From NCBI GenBank assembly GCA_003612485.1, contig RAZA01000018.1, positions 17,595-81,594 on the forward strand: DNA of 64,000 bases, read 5' to 3'. The translations under genes and the position numbers were made by a program. The number at the start of each line of letters is the position of its first letter. The stretch's first letter is position 1. This DNA comes from a bacterium D16-50 (GTDB taxonomy: Bacteria > Bacillota > Clostridia > Lachnospirales > Lachnospiraceae). The notes under the pieces were generated by a model. That model saw nothing but the letters and a program-made list of their open reading frames with translations, was not told the origin of the DNA and did not search any database. Shown piece after piece: positions 40,437 through 48,962 of this stretch.

Positions 40437-40715
40437 CTACGCCTCCTTTTTCTGCAGCAGCCCGCTCAGTTCCGCAAGCAGTTCCAGCCTTTTGCTGTCC
40501 GGCATGGTTTTTAAGGCCGCATGCACATAGGCTTCCACCGCCTCCGGCGACTGGTCGCCGGGTTCTATCACATCCACCCTGCGGATGGTCACTTTCCCGT
40601 CCGCAAGCCCAAGCCCCACGATGCCTCCGTATTCCAGTTTCGCCGCCTCCCGCAGCGCCTTGGGGATCAGCACCCTTCCCTTGCCGTCCACCAGCTTATA
40701 GATCGCATTGCCCAT
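40437..40715 (-). CDS. AbrB/MazE/SpoVT-type DNA-binding protein
   Basis: A 92-residue protein with an N-terminal swapped-hairpin domain (YKLVDGKGRVLIPKALREAA, GGIVGLGLADGKVTIRRV), the pattern of AbrB/MazE regulators, followed by a helical tail (EAVEAYVHAALKTMPDSKRL). AGGAGG lies before ATG at 40,715; the frame is open upstream without a site. It overlaps the end of the Dam-like methylase gene by 20 bases. It may be a transition-state-like regulator of the ICE. No toxin partner lies next to it. Confidence 0.82.
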   Translation of the reverse strand: MGNAIYKLVDGKGRVLIPKALREAAKLEYGGIVGLGLADGKVTIRRVDVIEPGDQSPEAVEAYVHAALKTMPDSKRLELLAELSGLLQKKEA

Positions 40716-41697
40716 AGTTTCCTCCTTCCTTTTCCTGGGCGGTTTCCATGATCCCATAGCCGCCCTGCCCGTCACTGCCGCCGCACAGCCCGAACAGGCT
40801 CATCTGCACAGGCTGCGCCCTTTCCCGCTCCTTCGGGTCATAGTTGGTGATCAGCACCTCCGGGAATTCACAGCCCCCGTCATAGCGCTGCGCCAGGTTG
40901 TTGATGCGGGTCACCGCCGTGATGGTGTACCCGGCGTACAAATCCCGTATAAAACCGCAGTCATTGTAGCTGACCATCCATTTCCCCCTGCACCCTGCCA
41001 GCACGTCCCTCAGCCTTGCGTGATCCTCCCTGCGGAACACCACGGCATAATGCCCTTCCGTCTCATAGTAGGGTGGGTCACAGTAGAAAAAGGCGCCGTC
41101 ACGGTCATACTGCCGGATCAGCGCCTCGAAGTCCTTATTCTCCACCACCGTGTCGGCGAGCCTGCGGGATGCCTGCCAGATGGTGTCAAAGCATTTGCGC
41201 ACGTCAAAGTTCTTGCAGCCATAGGATGTGCAGCCGCTCCCGTAGCTGTAGCGGATCAGCTTGAAGAACGCCGCGGCCCGCTTCACGTCCGTCACTTCCG
41301 CGTTCTCCATCAGGATCGCCCTGATTTCCTCAAAATCAGGCACCGGCAGGGAAACCTGCGCCAGCTCCAGTTCTTCCGCAAGGAACGGGGCGTCAAACTC
41401 CTGCTTGTCCAGGAACCTGCGGATGACGGAGAACTCATCCCTGCTGTTGATGGGCAGGAATCCGAGCTCCTTAAGGAACGCCCATGTCCTGTCCTTCACG
41501 CAGCCAAACAGGTTGGCAAGGTTGGAGTTGTAGTCGTTATAGACCTCCATGCACCTGCAGTCGGGCGGCCTGCCAAAGAGCACCCAGCCGCCCCCGCCGA
41601 ACACCTCGATATAGCGGTCAAAATTTACGGGGAACATTGTATAAATCAGCTTACGGAGGGCTTTCTTCCCGCCCACCCATGAGATAAAGCTGTCTAT
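40696..41697 (-). CDS. Dam-like D12-class N6-adenine methyltransferase
   Basis: A methylase of about 333 residues with motif X FISWVGGKKALRK at the start, motif I FDRYIEVFGGGGWVLFG and the catalytic motif IV FFYCDPPYYE near residue 210, followed by the C-terminal NNLAQRYDGGCEFPEVLITNY. It should methylate adenine in a short site and so shield the ICE from restriction. The start is odd: motif X requires translation to begin before Trp-7, yet between the AGGAGG site and that Trp there is no ATG, GTG or TTG. ATA at 41,697, nine bases from the site, is the best candidate. Starting at GTG 41,676 would cut motif X. Confidence 0.85.
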   Translation of the reverse strand: MDSFISWVGGKKALRKLIYTMFPVNFDRYIEVFGGGGWVLFGRPPDCRCMEVYNDYNSNLANLFGCVKDRTWAFLKELGFLPINSRDEFSVIRRFLDKQEFDAPFLAEELELAQVSLPVPDFEEIRAILMENAEVTDVKRAAAFFKLIRYSYGSGCTSYGCKNFDVRKCFDTIWQASRRLADTVVENKDFEALIRQYDRDGAFFYCDPPYYETEGHYAVVFRREDHARLRDVLAGCRGKWMVSYNDCGFIRDLYAGYTITAVTRINNLAQRYDGGCEFPEVLITNYDPKERERAQPVQMSLFGLCGGSDGQGGYGIMETAQEKEGGNYGQCDL

Positions 41698-41729
41698 GCC
41701 GCACCACCTCCTTTCCTGCGGCCGCCATG

Positions 41730-42962
41730 CTATTGTTCCATCGCCATTCCCTGCCCAGGCTCCTGCTCCTGTTCTGTATACTCATGCACGAACTCCTGCC
41801 CGTTGCGGGCGACGGCTCCGTAGGGGGTAAACACATAGCCTGCCTGTTCCAGCTGCCGCTCCCCGTACCCACGGAAATCAAAATGAATAAAGGCAGGATC
41901 GCCTGTATCGATTCCTGCGCTCTGCAGGACATACTCCCCGTATGCGTATGGCGACAGGACATCCGGGCTGAAATCGTAATAGCCCAGGTTGGCGGCAATA
42001 TCCAGCGCCATGTCCAGGCCAGGATACTGCTCCAGCTCCAGCACAGCCTTGTATTTCATGAGCATCAGCTCCCCCGGCATCTCCTGCTGCAGTTCCCGCA
42101 GGCGCCCTGCCAGCGTGTTCAGCTTCCCGATGTCCTCGTCCCCTGCTAGCTGGTGCTTGAATGCCGGGATGATGCTCCCTGCCTCTGCAATCCGGCAGGC
42201 GTCAAAGGATTCCTCACCGACAGACAGGAGCGCCCATCGCAGGGCTTTATCGTCCGCAGGCAGTTCCAGCCATACGCCGCTGTCTGCATCAGGGGCATCC
42301 AGCTTTTCTATCCGCAGGGATAGCAGGCCCTTGTGGTTTTCCCCGCAGGACGGCAGGTGTTCCCCGTCATAGAGATCCTGGCGGGCGGCAGAAATGCCCC
42401 GGTACACATACCCCCTGGAGGCAAATGCCCCGTGGTCGCTGTGCCGCAGCGCTTTCCCGACCTTTGCGGGGTCCAGCAGTGATGCCACCCCATCCGGCAG
42501 GCCCTCCACCAGGCCAAGCATGCCGCCCTCCATGCAGGCCCTCCCAAGGCTTAAGTCATTGGTCACGCCGGGATGGAATTCATAATCATCCAGACAGGCG
42601 GAAATGTTAATCAATTCCTTTAAGGTGGGGTCCTTTCCTGTTTCCTCCTGGTGCAGCTGTACGGCCCCTTCAAAAGTCCCGATCTGTATCTCATCCATGC
42701 GGCTTACGGCATCCGCCAGCAGGTTCATTTCCTCCAGGGCATTTTCCCCTGAAAGGGGGCTGGCATGAAACAGGGCAGTCCAGAGGAAGTCCGGCCAGCC
42801 GCCGGTGCTTTCCAGCGTATACCCGCCTCCCTCCGGCACGCGGGCGCGCTGGAGGGCATCCCTGATCTCATAGGGGGTGGCCGGCAGTTCCAGCATCGCC
42901 CCCTGGTATCCCCGCAGTTTCTCATGGCAGTCCGCATAGATGTTGGCCTGTATACGCGTCAT
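41730..42962 (-). CDS. ArdA-like anti-restriction protein 1
   Basis: A 410-residue acidic protein. The last 110 residues match the ArdA pattern: LGYYDFSPDVLSPYAYGEYVL, IHFDFRGYGERQLEQAGYVFT and PYGAVARNG. A second, weaker copy of this module lies near residue 110-190 (CLDDYEFHPGVTNDLSLGRAC…). ArdA proteins mimic DNA and block type I restriction enzymes. The acidic composition (many Asp and Glu) agrees with this. It is the first of three related proteins here. Its stop lies 32 bases before the Dam start. Start ATG 42,962 overlaps the upstream gene by four bases. Confidence 0.75.
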   Translation of the reverse strand: MTRIQANIYADCHEKLRGYQGAMLELPATPYEIRDALQRARVPEGGGYTLESTGGWPDFLWTALFHASPLSGENALEEMNLLADAVSRMDEIQIGTFEGAVQLHQEETGKDPTLKELINISACLDDYEFHPGVTNDLSLGRACMEGGMLGLVEGLPDGVASLLDPAKVGKALRHSDHGAFASRGYVYRGISAARQDLYDGEHLPSCGENHKGLLSLRIEKLDAPDADSGVWLELPADDKALRWALLSVGEESFDACRIAEAGSIIPAFKHQLAGDEDIGKLNTLAGRLRELQQEMPGELMLMKYKAVLELEQYPGLDMALDIAANLGYYDFSPDVLSPYAYGEYVLQSAGIDTGDPAFIHFDFRGYGERQLEQAGYVFTPYGAVARNGQEFVHEYTEQEQEPGQGMAMEQ

Positions 42963-44590
42963 CCGTTCCCTCCCATCTTCATCCCGAAGCCCTGCGTCTG
43001 CTTGAGTTCCTGTTCCGTCTTGATGAAGAAGCCATCGCCGGAATGCCAGAAGCTGACGCAGAGATCCCCTTCCTCTGTCTTGATCTCCCGCTGCTCGAAG
43101 CCTTCCCCCCAGCCATCAGACTCCTGCCCCTGCCAGGCATCCATCAGCCCGGACAGTTCCTGGGGAGACAGGGGGCCGTGGCTCTTTACCTCCAGCACGC
43201 CCCACAGTTCCCCGTTCCACATCTCTACCGTAGGGTTCATGCTGAACACCTTCCGCTTCAGCAGGCGGTTGCCAAGGTAGACAGCAAGCCCTCTCTCCCC
43301 TTCTTCCTCCAGGCGTTCCTGCCCGATCCTCTCCAGTATCTGGTCCTCATACTGGCACAGATCCCCAGGGCCGATTTCCATGGGCTGGTTCGAGATGCCT
43401 CCCCAATCCTCATCATATGGGTACAGCAGGCCGCTCAGGGGGCTGAACAGCCTGAATTCCTCCAATTCTTCCGTAAGCTGCGCGATTGGGCGGTCCCTGC
43501 GCAGTACCAGCCCGTAGTCTGTCCGCACCACGCCCTCTTTCCTCATCCGGCATTCCCCAAGTTCCTCATGATCCAGGAACGGCTGGACTTCATCATCAAT
43601 GTATATCTGTGCATCCTCCAGATAATAATACGCATAATCCACTGCGGTCCGGATGTCCTCCGGCAGCACCGTATATTGCTCCAGCTCTGCGGCTATCTCC
43701 ATGGCCTCGGCCATGCTTCCAGGCGCCTCCGCCTCCAGTGCCGCAAACAGCTTTTCCCTTGTCCCGGCATCCCCCAGGATGTTCCTTTCTGCCAGCAGCC
43801 TTGCAAATGCGTTCATCTCCCTGACATCCCTGGAAAACGGCAGGCAGGATTCCAGTTCCGAATCAGGGCAGCGGATATATGCCGCCTCATGCCCATCCAG
43901 TTTTCTCCAGCCCAGCTTTTCCTCTGCCAGCGCAAGCCTGTCATCAGAGGCGGGGAGGGAAACAGGGTAATTCCGGTAATGTCCTGCGGCGTAATAGGGG
44001 GAATACAGCCAAGCCTGGATGATGCCCGATTTATCATATCCGGGCTTTGGCAGGTACTTCCCGTCATAGAGCGGCTCCAGGGCTTCTCCTGTCCGTGCCA
44101 CATACCCAAGCTGCGTAAAATACCCGGCATGGCTGCCTGCGTACTTTTCCCCGGCTGCCCCATAATCCATGTAAAGGGCAACCTTTTCAGACATTTCCTC
44201 GTCCCCCAGGACACGCTTCCCGAGTTCCTCATGGTTGGAAACGCCTTCATAGAGCACGAATTTATCCAGGTTGCAGGACAGGTTCACGATCTCCATTACG
44301 CTGCGCGGCCTCTCAATCTCCAGCGCCGCCTGGAATATGCTTTTTTCCTTTTCTGTCATGCAGTCCATATGCTGGTCTAAAAACTCCAGTTCCCGTATTC
44401 CATGTCCGGGCTGCAGCGTCATCCCCTCCAGATGCGTCTTCAATCCCTCCAGCGGGCTTGTGGCCGCCCCGATCTCATTTGTACCCTCTGCGCCGAACTT
44501 CATGGCCTCCTGCCTTTCCTGGTCCCCCAACGGGAATGCCAGCCACAGCCCGTCTGATGTGGCGATATTGCTCAGATATACCTTTAACAT
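42959..44590 (-). CDS. ArdA-like anti-restriction protein 2
   Basis: A 543-residue acidic protein starting MLKVYLSNIATSDGLWLAFP. It carries two ArdA-like modules (NLDKFVLYEGVSNHEELGKR…DYGAAGEKYAGSHAGYFTQLGYV near 110-165 and LEQYTVLPEDIRTAVDYAYY…EGVVRTDYGLV near 310-370). The C-terminal 170 residues (FRLFSPLSGLLYPYDEDWGG, WGVLEVKSHGPLSPQE) are shared with the third protein at 46,438 but not with the first. It should act in the recipient against restriction. Overlaps the first ArdA-like gene by four bases. Confidence 0.75.
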   Translation of the reverse strand: MLKVYLSNIATSDGLWLAFPLGDQERQEAMKFGAEGTNEIGAATSPLEGLKTHLEGMTLQPGHGIRELEFLDQHMDCMTEKEKSIFQAALEIERPRSVMEIVNLSCNLDKFVLYEGVSNHEELGKRVLGDEEMSEKVALYMDYGAAGEKYAGSHAGYFTQLGYVARTGEALEPLYDGKYLPKPGYDKSGIIQAWLYSPYYAAGHYRNYPVSLPASDDRLALAEEKLGWRKLDGHEAAYIRCPDSELESCLPFSRDVREMNAFARLLAERNILGDAGTREKLFAALEAEAPGSMAEAMEIAAELEQYTVLPEDIRTAVDYAYYYLEDAQIYIDDEVQPFLDHEELGECRMRKEGVVRTDYGLVLRRDRPIAQLTEELEEFRLFSPLSGLLYPYDEDWGGISNQPMEIGPGDLCQYEDQILERIGQERLEEEGERGLAVYLGNRLLKRKVFSMNPTVEMWNGELWGVLEVKSHGPLSPQELSGLMDAWQGQESDGWGEGFEQREIKTEEGDLCVSFWHSGDGFFIKTEQELKQTQGFGMKMGGNG

Positions 44591-45270
44591 CCGCTGCTCC
44601 TTTCTTCCTCCAATACCTCCGCGCCGTACCGCCGGATCAGGAACGCCGTGATGACCGTCCAGAACGTCCCATCGCTGATCAGCTCCGGGTCGGTAAGCTC
44701 CGACAGGCTCAGCCGGTTGGTCCCCTTATACAGGTCCTTTGCGGAATGGAACAGCACATAGCCGTCCAGCCCGATGCCCCTGATGCAGACGGCGGCAAAG
44801 TCGATCAGTTCCGGCTGGACCGCCTGGGCTGCCATCCCCCAGAGCATCCGGTCTGCCGTCAGCAGGTATAGGGCGGCACACATGGCTTCCCTGTCCGGGA
44901 CATTCCCCTGCATGCTCCATTGGTGCCGGAAGCGCTCCCTGTGCCCCTCGTCCTGGAATGTGCTCCCCACGCTTCCCTGCAGGTGCGACACGCGGTCCGT
45001 AAACGGGCCGAACCCCACTTCCCCGGTAAAACGTCCGAGGAGGCAGGAAAAACGCCCACAGCCGCCTCCAGGGCTTCCACAGGGGCTGCTCCCGTCAGGA
45101 GGCCCGCAATCCCCCTGCCATTCTGCATTCCCACTGTGGTCTCCCCGCGCCTCCGTCAGTTCCAGCCTGCTGACGGACATCCCGCCCTTTCTCGGCTTGA
45201 ACCCCGGAACCTGCTGCATCTGTGCCTCCATCCCTGCAAGCGGCATGCCGCTCATAAATTTAGATGCCAT
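44584..45270 (-). CDS. Conserved ICE protein, DUF6075-like C-terminus
   Basis: A 228-residue protein. The N-terminal 90 residues are Gly/Cys/Ser-rich and poorly ordered (CGPPDGSSPCGSPGGGCG). The C-terminal part (FQDEGHRERFRHQW, AMCAALYLLTADRMLWGMAA, DGYVLFHSAKDLYKGTNRLS, FWTVITAFLIRRYG) resembles the DUF6075 family of mobile elements, as far as I recall. It has a run of cysteines without clear metal-binding spacing. It overlaps the ArdA-like gene 2 by seven bases. Start at 45,270 has AAGGAAGG six bases before. Confidence 0.6.
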   Translation of the reverse strand: MASKFMSGMPLAGMEAQMQQVPGFKPRKGGMSVSRLELTEARGDHSGNAEWQGDCGPPDGSSPCGSPGGGCGRFSCLLGRFTGEVGFGPFTDRVSHLQGSVGSTFQDEGHRERFRHQWSMQGNVPDREAMCAALYLLTADRMLWGMAAQAVQPELIDFAAVCIRGIGLDGYVLFHSAKDLYKGTNRLSLSELTDPELISDGTFWTVITAFLIRRYGAEVLEEERSSGC

Positions 45271-45365
45271 CTTGATCCTTCCTTTCTGTTTTGCTGCCGC
45301 ATCCTGCGGCAATAGCGCCTTCCCCCCACCCCATGCCCATGGCCAGTGTGCCTCCTGCCCGGCCT

Positions 45366-46250
45366 TTACCCTGACGGAAGCTCCCAGCCTTCAAAATCAT
45401 CCAGACTCATCTGCCCCTCTATCTGCCCATCTTCCATCCACCAGGAAAACACATCCCCTGCTGTCTTCCACTTTGTAGGTATGCCCTCCGCATGGATCAC
45501 ATCCAGCATCCTCCCAAACGCCCGCATATAAGCCTGTTTGTATGTGGGGAATATGCTGAATTCCATCCACCTGCGCTTTCCCGCCATTGGGCATCCTATG
45601 CAGCCGACGCGGAAGAAGCCCATATCATACAGCGGGTTCATGGGGAGCCTTTCACTGCGGATATAATCCCATATATCCCGGTCCGTCCAGTCCACGATGG
45701 GATTGCATATCCTCTTTCCTTTCAGCTCACAGCTTTCGAACAGCCGCCTCTGCTCATCATTGTCGTTGTTCAGGATGATCTTTTTGTCCCGGTTAGAAGT
45801 GAAGTTCTCATATACGCCGCGGTTCTTCCTTCGTTTTATGCTCTCCGCCCAGCGGACGCCTGTGGTGATGAAACGGTCCCTGCAGGAAGCCTCCTTCAGC
45901 ACCTGGCAGCAGTATCTCTGCAGCCTTGTGGGAGGAAATTTTTTTATGGGGATCAGCGTCCACATCGTCACCCTCTGCTCCTTATAAAAAGGATAGCTGA
46001 ACCTGCATGTGACCCCCTGTTCCTCCAGCCTTTTGAAGGTGTCCCGCACATAATAGATGGTCTGGGGCGCATCCGCCGTGGTGAGGTTGTGCTGTACCTC
46101 ATAGGGGATTCCTGCCCTCCTTACGATCTCCCGGCACACGGCGCTGTCCTTGCCACCGCTGTCCGTCACCACCAGGGGGCTGCCGTACAGCTTCAGCGAC
46201 ATCTCCGATGCCGTCCTTACCCTTTCGATTGCCTTGTGTTCTAAATCCAT
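45366..46250 (-). CDS. PAPS-reductase-family (PP-loop) protein, 5' end disrupted
   Basis: A 294-residue protein with the PP-loop VVTDSGGKDSAVC near residue 30 and cysteines that could hold an Fe-S cluster (RYCCQVLK near 110 and GCIGCPMAG near 225). It resembles the PAPS-reductase-like proteins of phages and ICEs, related to DndC. The 5' end is odd: GGAGG is followed seven bases later by CTG, and a frame LARKKISDSLLD is cut off from DLEHKAIERV by a tandem GGAT duplication (about 46,244-46,254), a 4-base frameshift. The present protein would restart at ATG 46,250, which has no ribosome site. Activity may be lost or low. Confidence 0.75.
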   Translation of the reverse strand: MDLEHKAIERVRTASEMSLKLYGSPLVVTDSGGKDSAVCREIVRRAGIPYEVQHNLTTADAPQTIYYVRDTFKRLEEQGVTCRFSYPFYKEQRVTMWTLIPIKKFPPTRLQRYCCQVLKEASCRDRFITTGVRWAESIKRRKNRGVYENFTSNRDKKIILNNDNDEQRRLFESCELKGKRICNPIVDWTDRDIWDYIRSERLPMNPLYDMGFFRVGCIGCPMAGKRRWMEFSIFPTYKQAYMRAFGRMLDVIHAEGIPTKWKTAGDVFSWWMEDGQIEGQMSLDDFEGWELPSG

Positions 46251-46387
46251 CCAAAAGGGAGTCAGATATCTTTTTCCTGGCCAGGACTCCGCCTCCTTTC
46301 TTCTGATTTTTGCAGTCAGGCAGGAAAGAGTTCTCCTGCCCGCTGCGACACTTCCATGGCATTCTTTTTCTACACCGGCATATGCAT

Positions 46388-46415
46388 AAAAAAACGCTGG
46401 CAGCAAACCAGCGCG
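46388..46415 (-). terminator. Intrinsic terminator after ArdA-like gene 3
   Basis: On the minus strand CGCTGG pairs with CCAGCG around seven bases, and a run of seven T follows. It sits 23 bases after the stop of the gene at 46,438 and before the PAPS-reductase-like gene, dividing the promoter-proximal part of the array. Confidence 0.8.
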
Positions 46416-46437
46416 CTTCGATGCCTGTGTTCAATTG

Positions 46438-48045
46438 TCACTGCATTTCCATCCCAAAATGCCCGGTACTTTCCAGAAATTCCTCCTCCGGCCTGATGAA
46501 CAGCCCGCTCCCGTTCTCCGTATCCCAAAAGCCGATATGCACCTCTCTCCCTCCTGTGCGGACAGGCATGCACAGGAGCTGTCCGCCCCAGCCATCCCCG
46601 GCCATGATGCGCCATTCTTCCGTTAATGCCGACTTTTCCCTTTCGGTCAGCCCTGCCACAGTCTCCACTTCCAGGACGCCCCACAGCTTTCCTTCATGCT
46701 CCTCCACATCCGGCTTCATGGAGCGGACCTTCCGGGCAAGGATACGGCTCGACAGGGTTTCTGCCAGGCCGCTTCCGCCATATCCCTCCATGCTCCGGGC
46801 GATCTGCCTCCGGATATCCTCCTGTATTGAGACCGCTGCCTGCCCGGATAAGGTCTCAGGTTCAATGGATTCGGGGCCACCGCCGTATGCGGTTATCGTC
46901 AGGGGGCTGAACAGCCGGAAGCTCTGGGGTTCCCCTGGGGCTGGCCGTATGGGGCGCACCCTGTTGACTATCACGCCATAAAAGGTTTTGACCGGGTGCA
47001 TCTCTTCCATATTCCTCTGTCCGAACTGACGGTACTTGATATAGGGCTGCAGGCTTGTCGGAACCCTGATTCCATCCCTTTCCAGGATGTACCGGGCATA
47101 ATCCTCTGGTTCTAACGATTCCAGGGGCAGGAACTCGTAATCTGCACAGTTCCGGATGATTCGGCAGGCATCCTCCATGGTTTCCGGAAGCTCCGCTTCC
47201 AGGGCTGCCAGCAGCAGGTTCCAGTCCGGCTCTCCCTTATCCATGAGTGCTTTGACCTCCCCAGCCGCTTGGTTCAGTTCCCCAATGGAGCTCCCCGGGG
47301 GCAGGGTTTCATACAGTCCGTCACGCACTGCCAGCACCCTCATTTCTATGCCGCACTCTGCCGTGCCGATCCTGGCCTCTGCCTCTGCCAGTTCCCGTTC
47401 CGTCATAGGCAGGGAGAAGCCCTCATATCCGTATGGATGTTTTTTCACCTCTACAGTGAACACAGGCTCCAATCCCCTATTCCTTTGAGTGGGTCCGCCA
47501 TTCTCTGGCTGCGGTTCCTTCTCCGGCTGTCTCCTTTCCACAAACCCTCCTTCTGTAAAGCAGCCATACCTGTGCTGGAGGCTGGCGCCATACAACCCAT
47601 AGTCAAAGATTCCTTCTAATGCTTTGGGGATTTCTTCCCTTTCCTTTTTGGCTGCGTATCGCCCCAGCCCTTCCATGTCACGGATATCCGGCTTTAACTC
47701 ATAGAGATCCAGATGCCCCATGGTTTCCAAAACCTGCTCTATGGACTTTGGCCTTTCCATCTCCACAGCGGCAGTAAACAGCAGGAGTTCTTCCTCCCCC
47801 ATTCCGTCCGTGCGCCTTGCCAGGCGGTTGAGCATCACCAGATGCCCTTTCTCAAAGACCAGCTCACCGGCCAGGCTTTCCCCCATCCCCTTGATCCTTG
47901 AGTCAGCTCCCCCGATAAAAGGGAGCATTACTGATGGATGGAGACTGTCTAATTCCTGCCACAGTTTTTGTGCATCGGCAGCCGTGGCTGGCAGCGTCAT
48001 CCAGAGTCCGCCGTCCCAGTTTTCCCTCTTGACATAAATCCTCAC
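46438..48045 (-). CDS. ArdA-like anti-restriction protein 3
   Basis: A 535-residue acidic protein, paralogue of the gene at 42,959. ArdA-like modules are seen at about residues 130-185 (HLDLYELKPDIRDMEGLGRY…FDYGLYGASLQHRYGCFTEGG) and 325-390 (CADYEFLPLESLEPEDYARYI…FYGVIVNR). The C-terminal region (FRLFSPLTITAYGGGPES, KLWGVLEVETVAGLTERE) matches ArdA-like protein 2. The start is GTG at 48,045, with AGGAG eight to nine bases before it; the upstream frame has no site. Together with the other two it gives the ICE three acidic DNA-mimic-like proteins. Confidence 0.75.
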   Translation of the reverse strand: MRIYVKRENWDGGLWMTLPATAADAQKLWQELDSLHPSVMLPFIGGADSRIKGMGESLAGELVFEKGHLVMLNRLARRTDGMGEEELLLFTAAVEMERPKSIEQVLETMGHLDLYELKPDIRDMEGLGRYAAKKEREEIPKALEGIFDYGLYGASLQHRYGCFTEGGFVERRQPEKEPQPENGGPTQRNRGLEPVFTVEVKKHPYGYEGFSLPMTERELAEAEARIGTAECGIEMRVLAVRDGLYETLPPGSSIGELNQAAGEVKALMDKGEPDWNLLLAALEAELPETMEDACRIIRNCADYEFLPLESLEPEDYARYILERDGIRVPTSLQPYIKYRQFGQRNMEEMHPVKTFYGVIVNRVRPIRPAPGEPQSFRLFSPLTITAYGGGPESIEPETLSGQAAVSIQEDIRRQIARSMEGYGGSGLAETLSSRILARKVRSMKPDVEEHEGKLWGVLEVETVAGLTEREKSALTEEWRIMAGDGWGGQLLCMPVRTGGREVHIGFWDTENGSGLFIRPEEEFLESTGHFGMEMQ

Positions 48046-48133
48046 TGTTCGCTCTCCTGTCCTACTGCATATTTTTAGTTGGTATCCTATTGCATCTGCG
48101 GCAGCGGCCTGGTCATCGGCATTCCCCACTTTC

Positions 48134-48802
48134 TCATCCCATGCCCATTGTCTGCGTTCCGCCCGGCACTTGTGGCTCATCCGCTCCCTCCTGCATCTCC
48201 ACAGCTTCCTGCATACGCTGCTGTTCCGCCTGTTTCTCCAGGCGGGTATATTTGCATTCCATCAGGCGGAAACGCAGTATGCCTCCCGGAAGGACGCCGA
48301 TCACTTCATCCAGCTTTTCCATGTCATCCCTTATGCCATTTTTATCAAGATAGTCCTCCACAAACTGATGAAGTTTTTTCTGCCCTGCCCTGAAACCCTT
48401 GTCCTTTTCCTGGCATATCCGGGCCTGCCGCTCTACCTCTTTTAATGTGCTTTTCTTCGATGCCTTTTCTTCAGAATGGCTGGCGTTTGGGGCAGTCTGG
48501 CCTGTTTCTCTGCCGCATCCTGCCGCCTCTGTCCGCTGTTCTCCTTCCTGCGCCGGCTGCTGTTCTTTTTCTTTCAATTCCAAGTCATACAGACGGCTGA
48601 TCAGGCTGTCGAGGATTCTGCTGTCCGGCAGGATTCCTGCCACTTCCTTAAGTCCTTTCATATCATTTCTGATGCTGTTTTCATCCAGATATCTTTCAAC
48701 ATATTCCTGGAGCTTTTTATGCTCTGCCTCGAACGCTTTCTCTTTTTCCCTGTATGCCCTGCTTAAAAGTCCTATTTTTTTCAGTACTGCTTCCTCGATC
48801 AT
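48134..48802 (-). CDS. Duplicated helical-domain ICE protein, 222 residues
   Basis: Two copies of a helical unit of about 45 residues are visible: KLQEYVERYLDENSIRNDMK…VAGILPDS near 30-62 and KLHQFVEDYLDKNGIRDDME…VIGVLPGG near 140-172. They are joined by a Glu/Gln/Lys-rich linker, and a Gln/Glu tail ends the protein. The unit may be a small protein-binding domain. I recognise no name. Start at 48,802 is set by GGGAGAAGG before the ATG. It lies near the promoter end of the array, among other unknown helical proteins. Confidence 0.55.
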   Translation of the reverse strand: MIEEAVLKKIGLLSRAYREKEKAFEAEHKKLQEYVERYLDENSIRNDMKGLKEVAGILPDSRILDSLISRLYDLELKEKEQQPAQEGEQRTEAAGCGRETGQTAPNASHSEEKASKKSTLKEVERQARICQEKDKGFRAGQKKLHQFVEDYLDKNGIRDDMEKLDEVIGVLPGGILRFRLMECKYTRLEKQAEQQRMQEAVEMQEGADEPQVPGGTQTMGMG

Positions 48803-48962
48803 TTTCCTTCTCCCTGTTGGCTTCCTCCAACACTTCAGGCACCTGCCCCTTCCCAGATCCCCTTTGCGGAAACAAATACCCTTCAGCCTCCCGGAATCCG
48901 GCAAGATGCACGACATCGTTTTCAAAATATACGGCGTCGGGCGTCCCGCACATATGCTTTCC

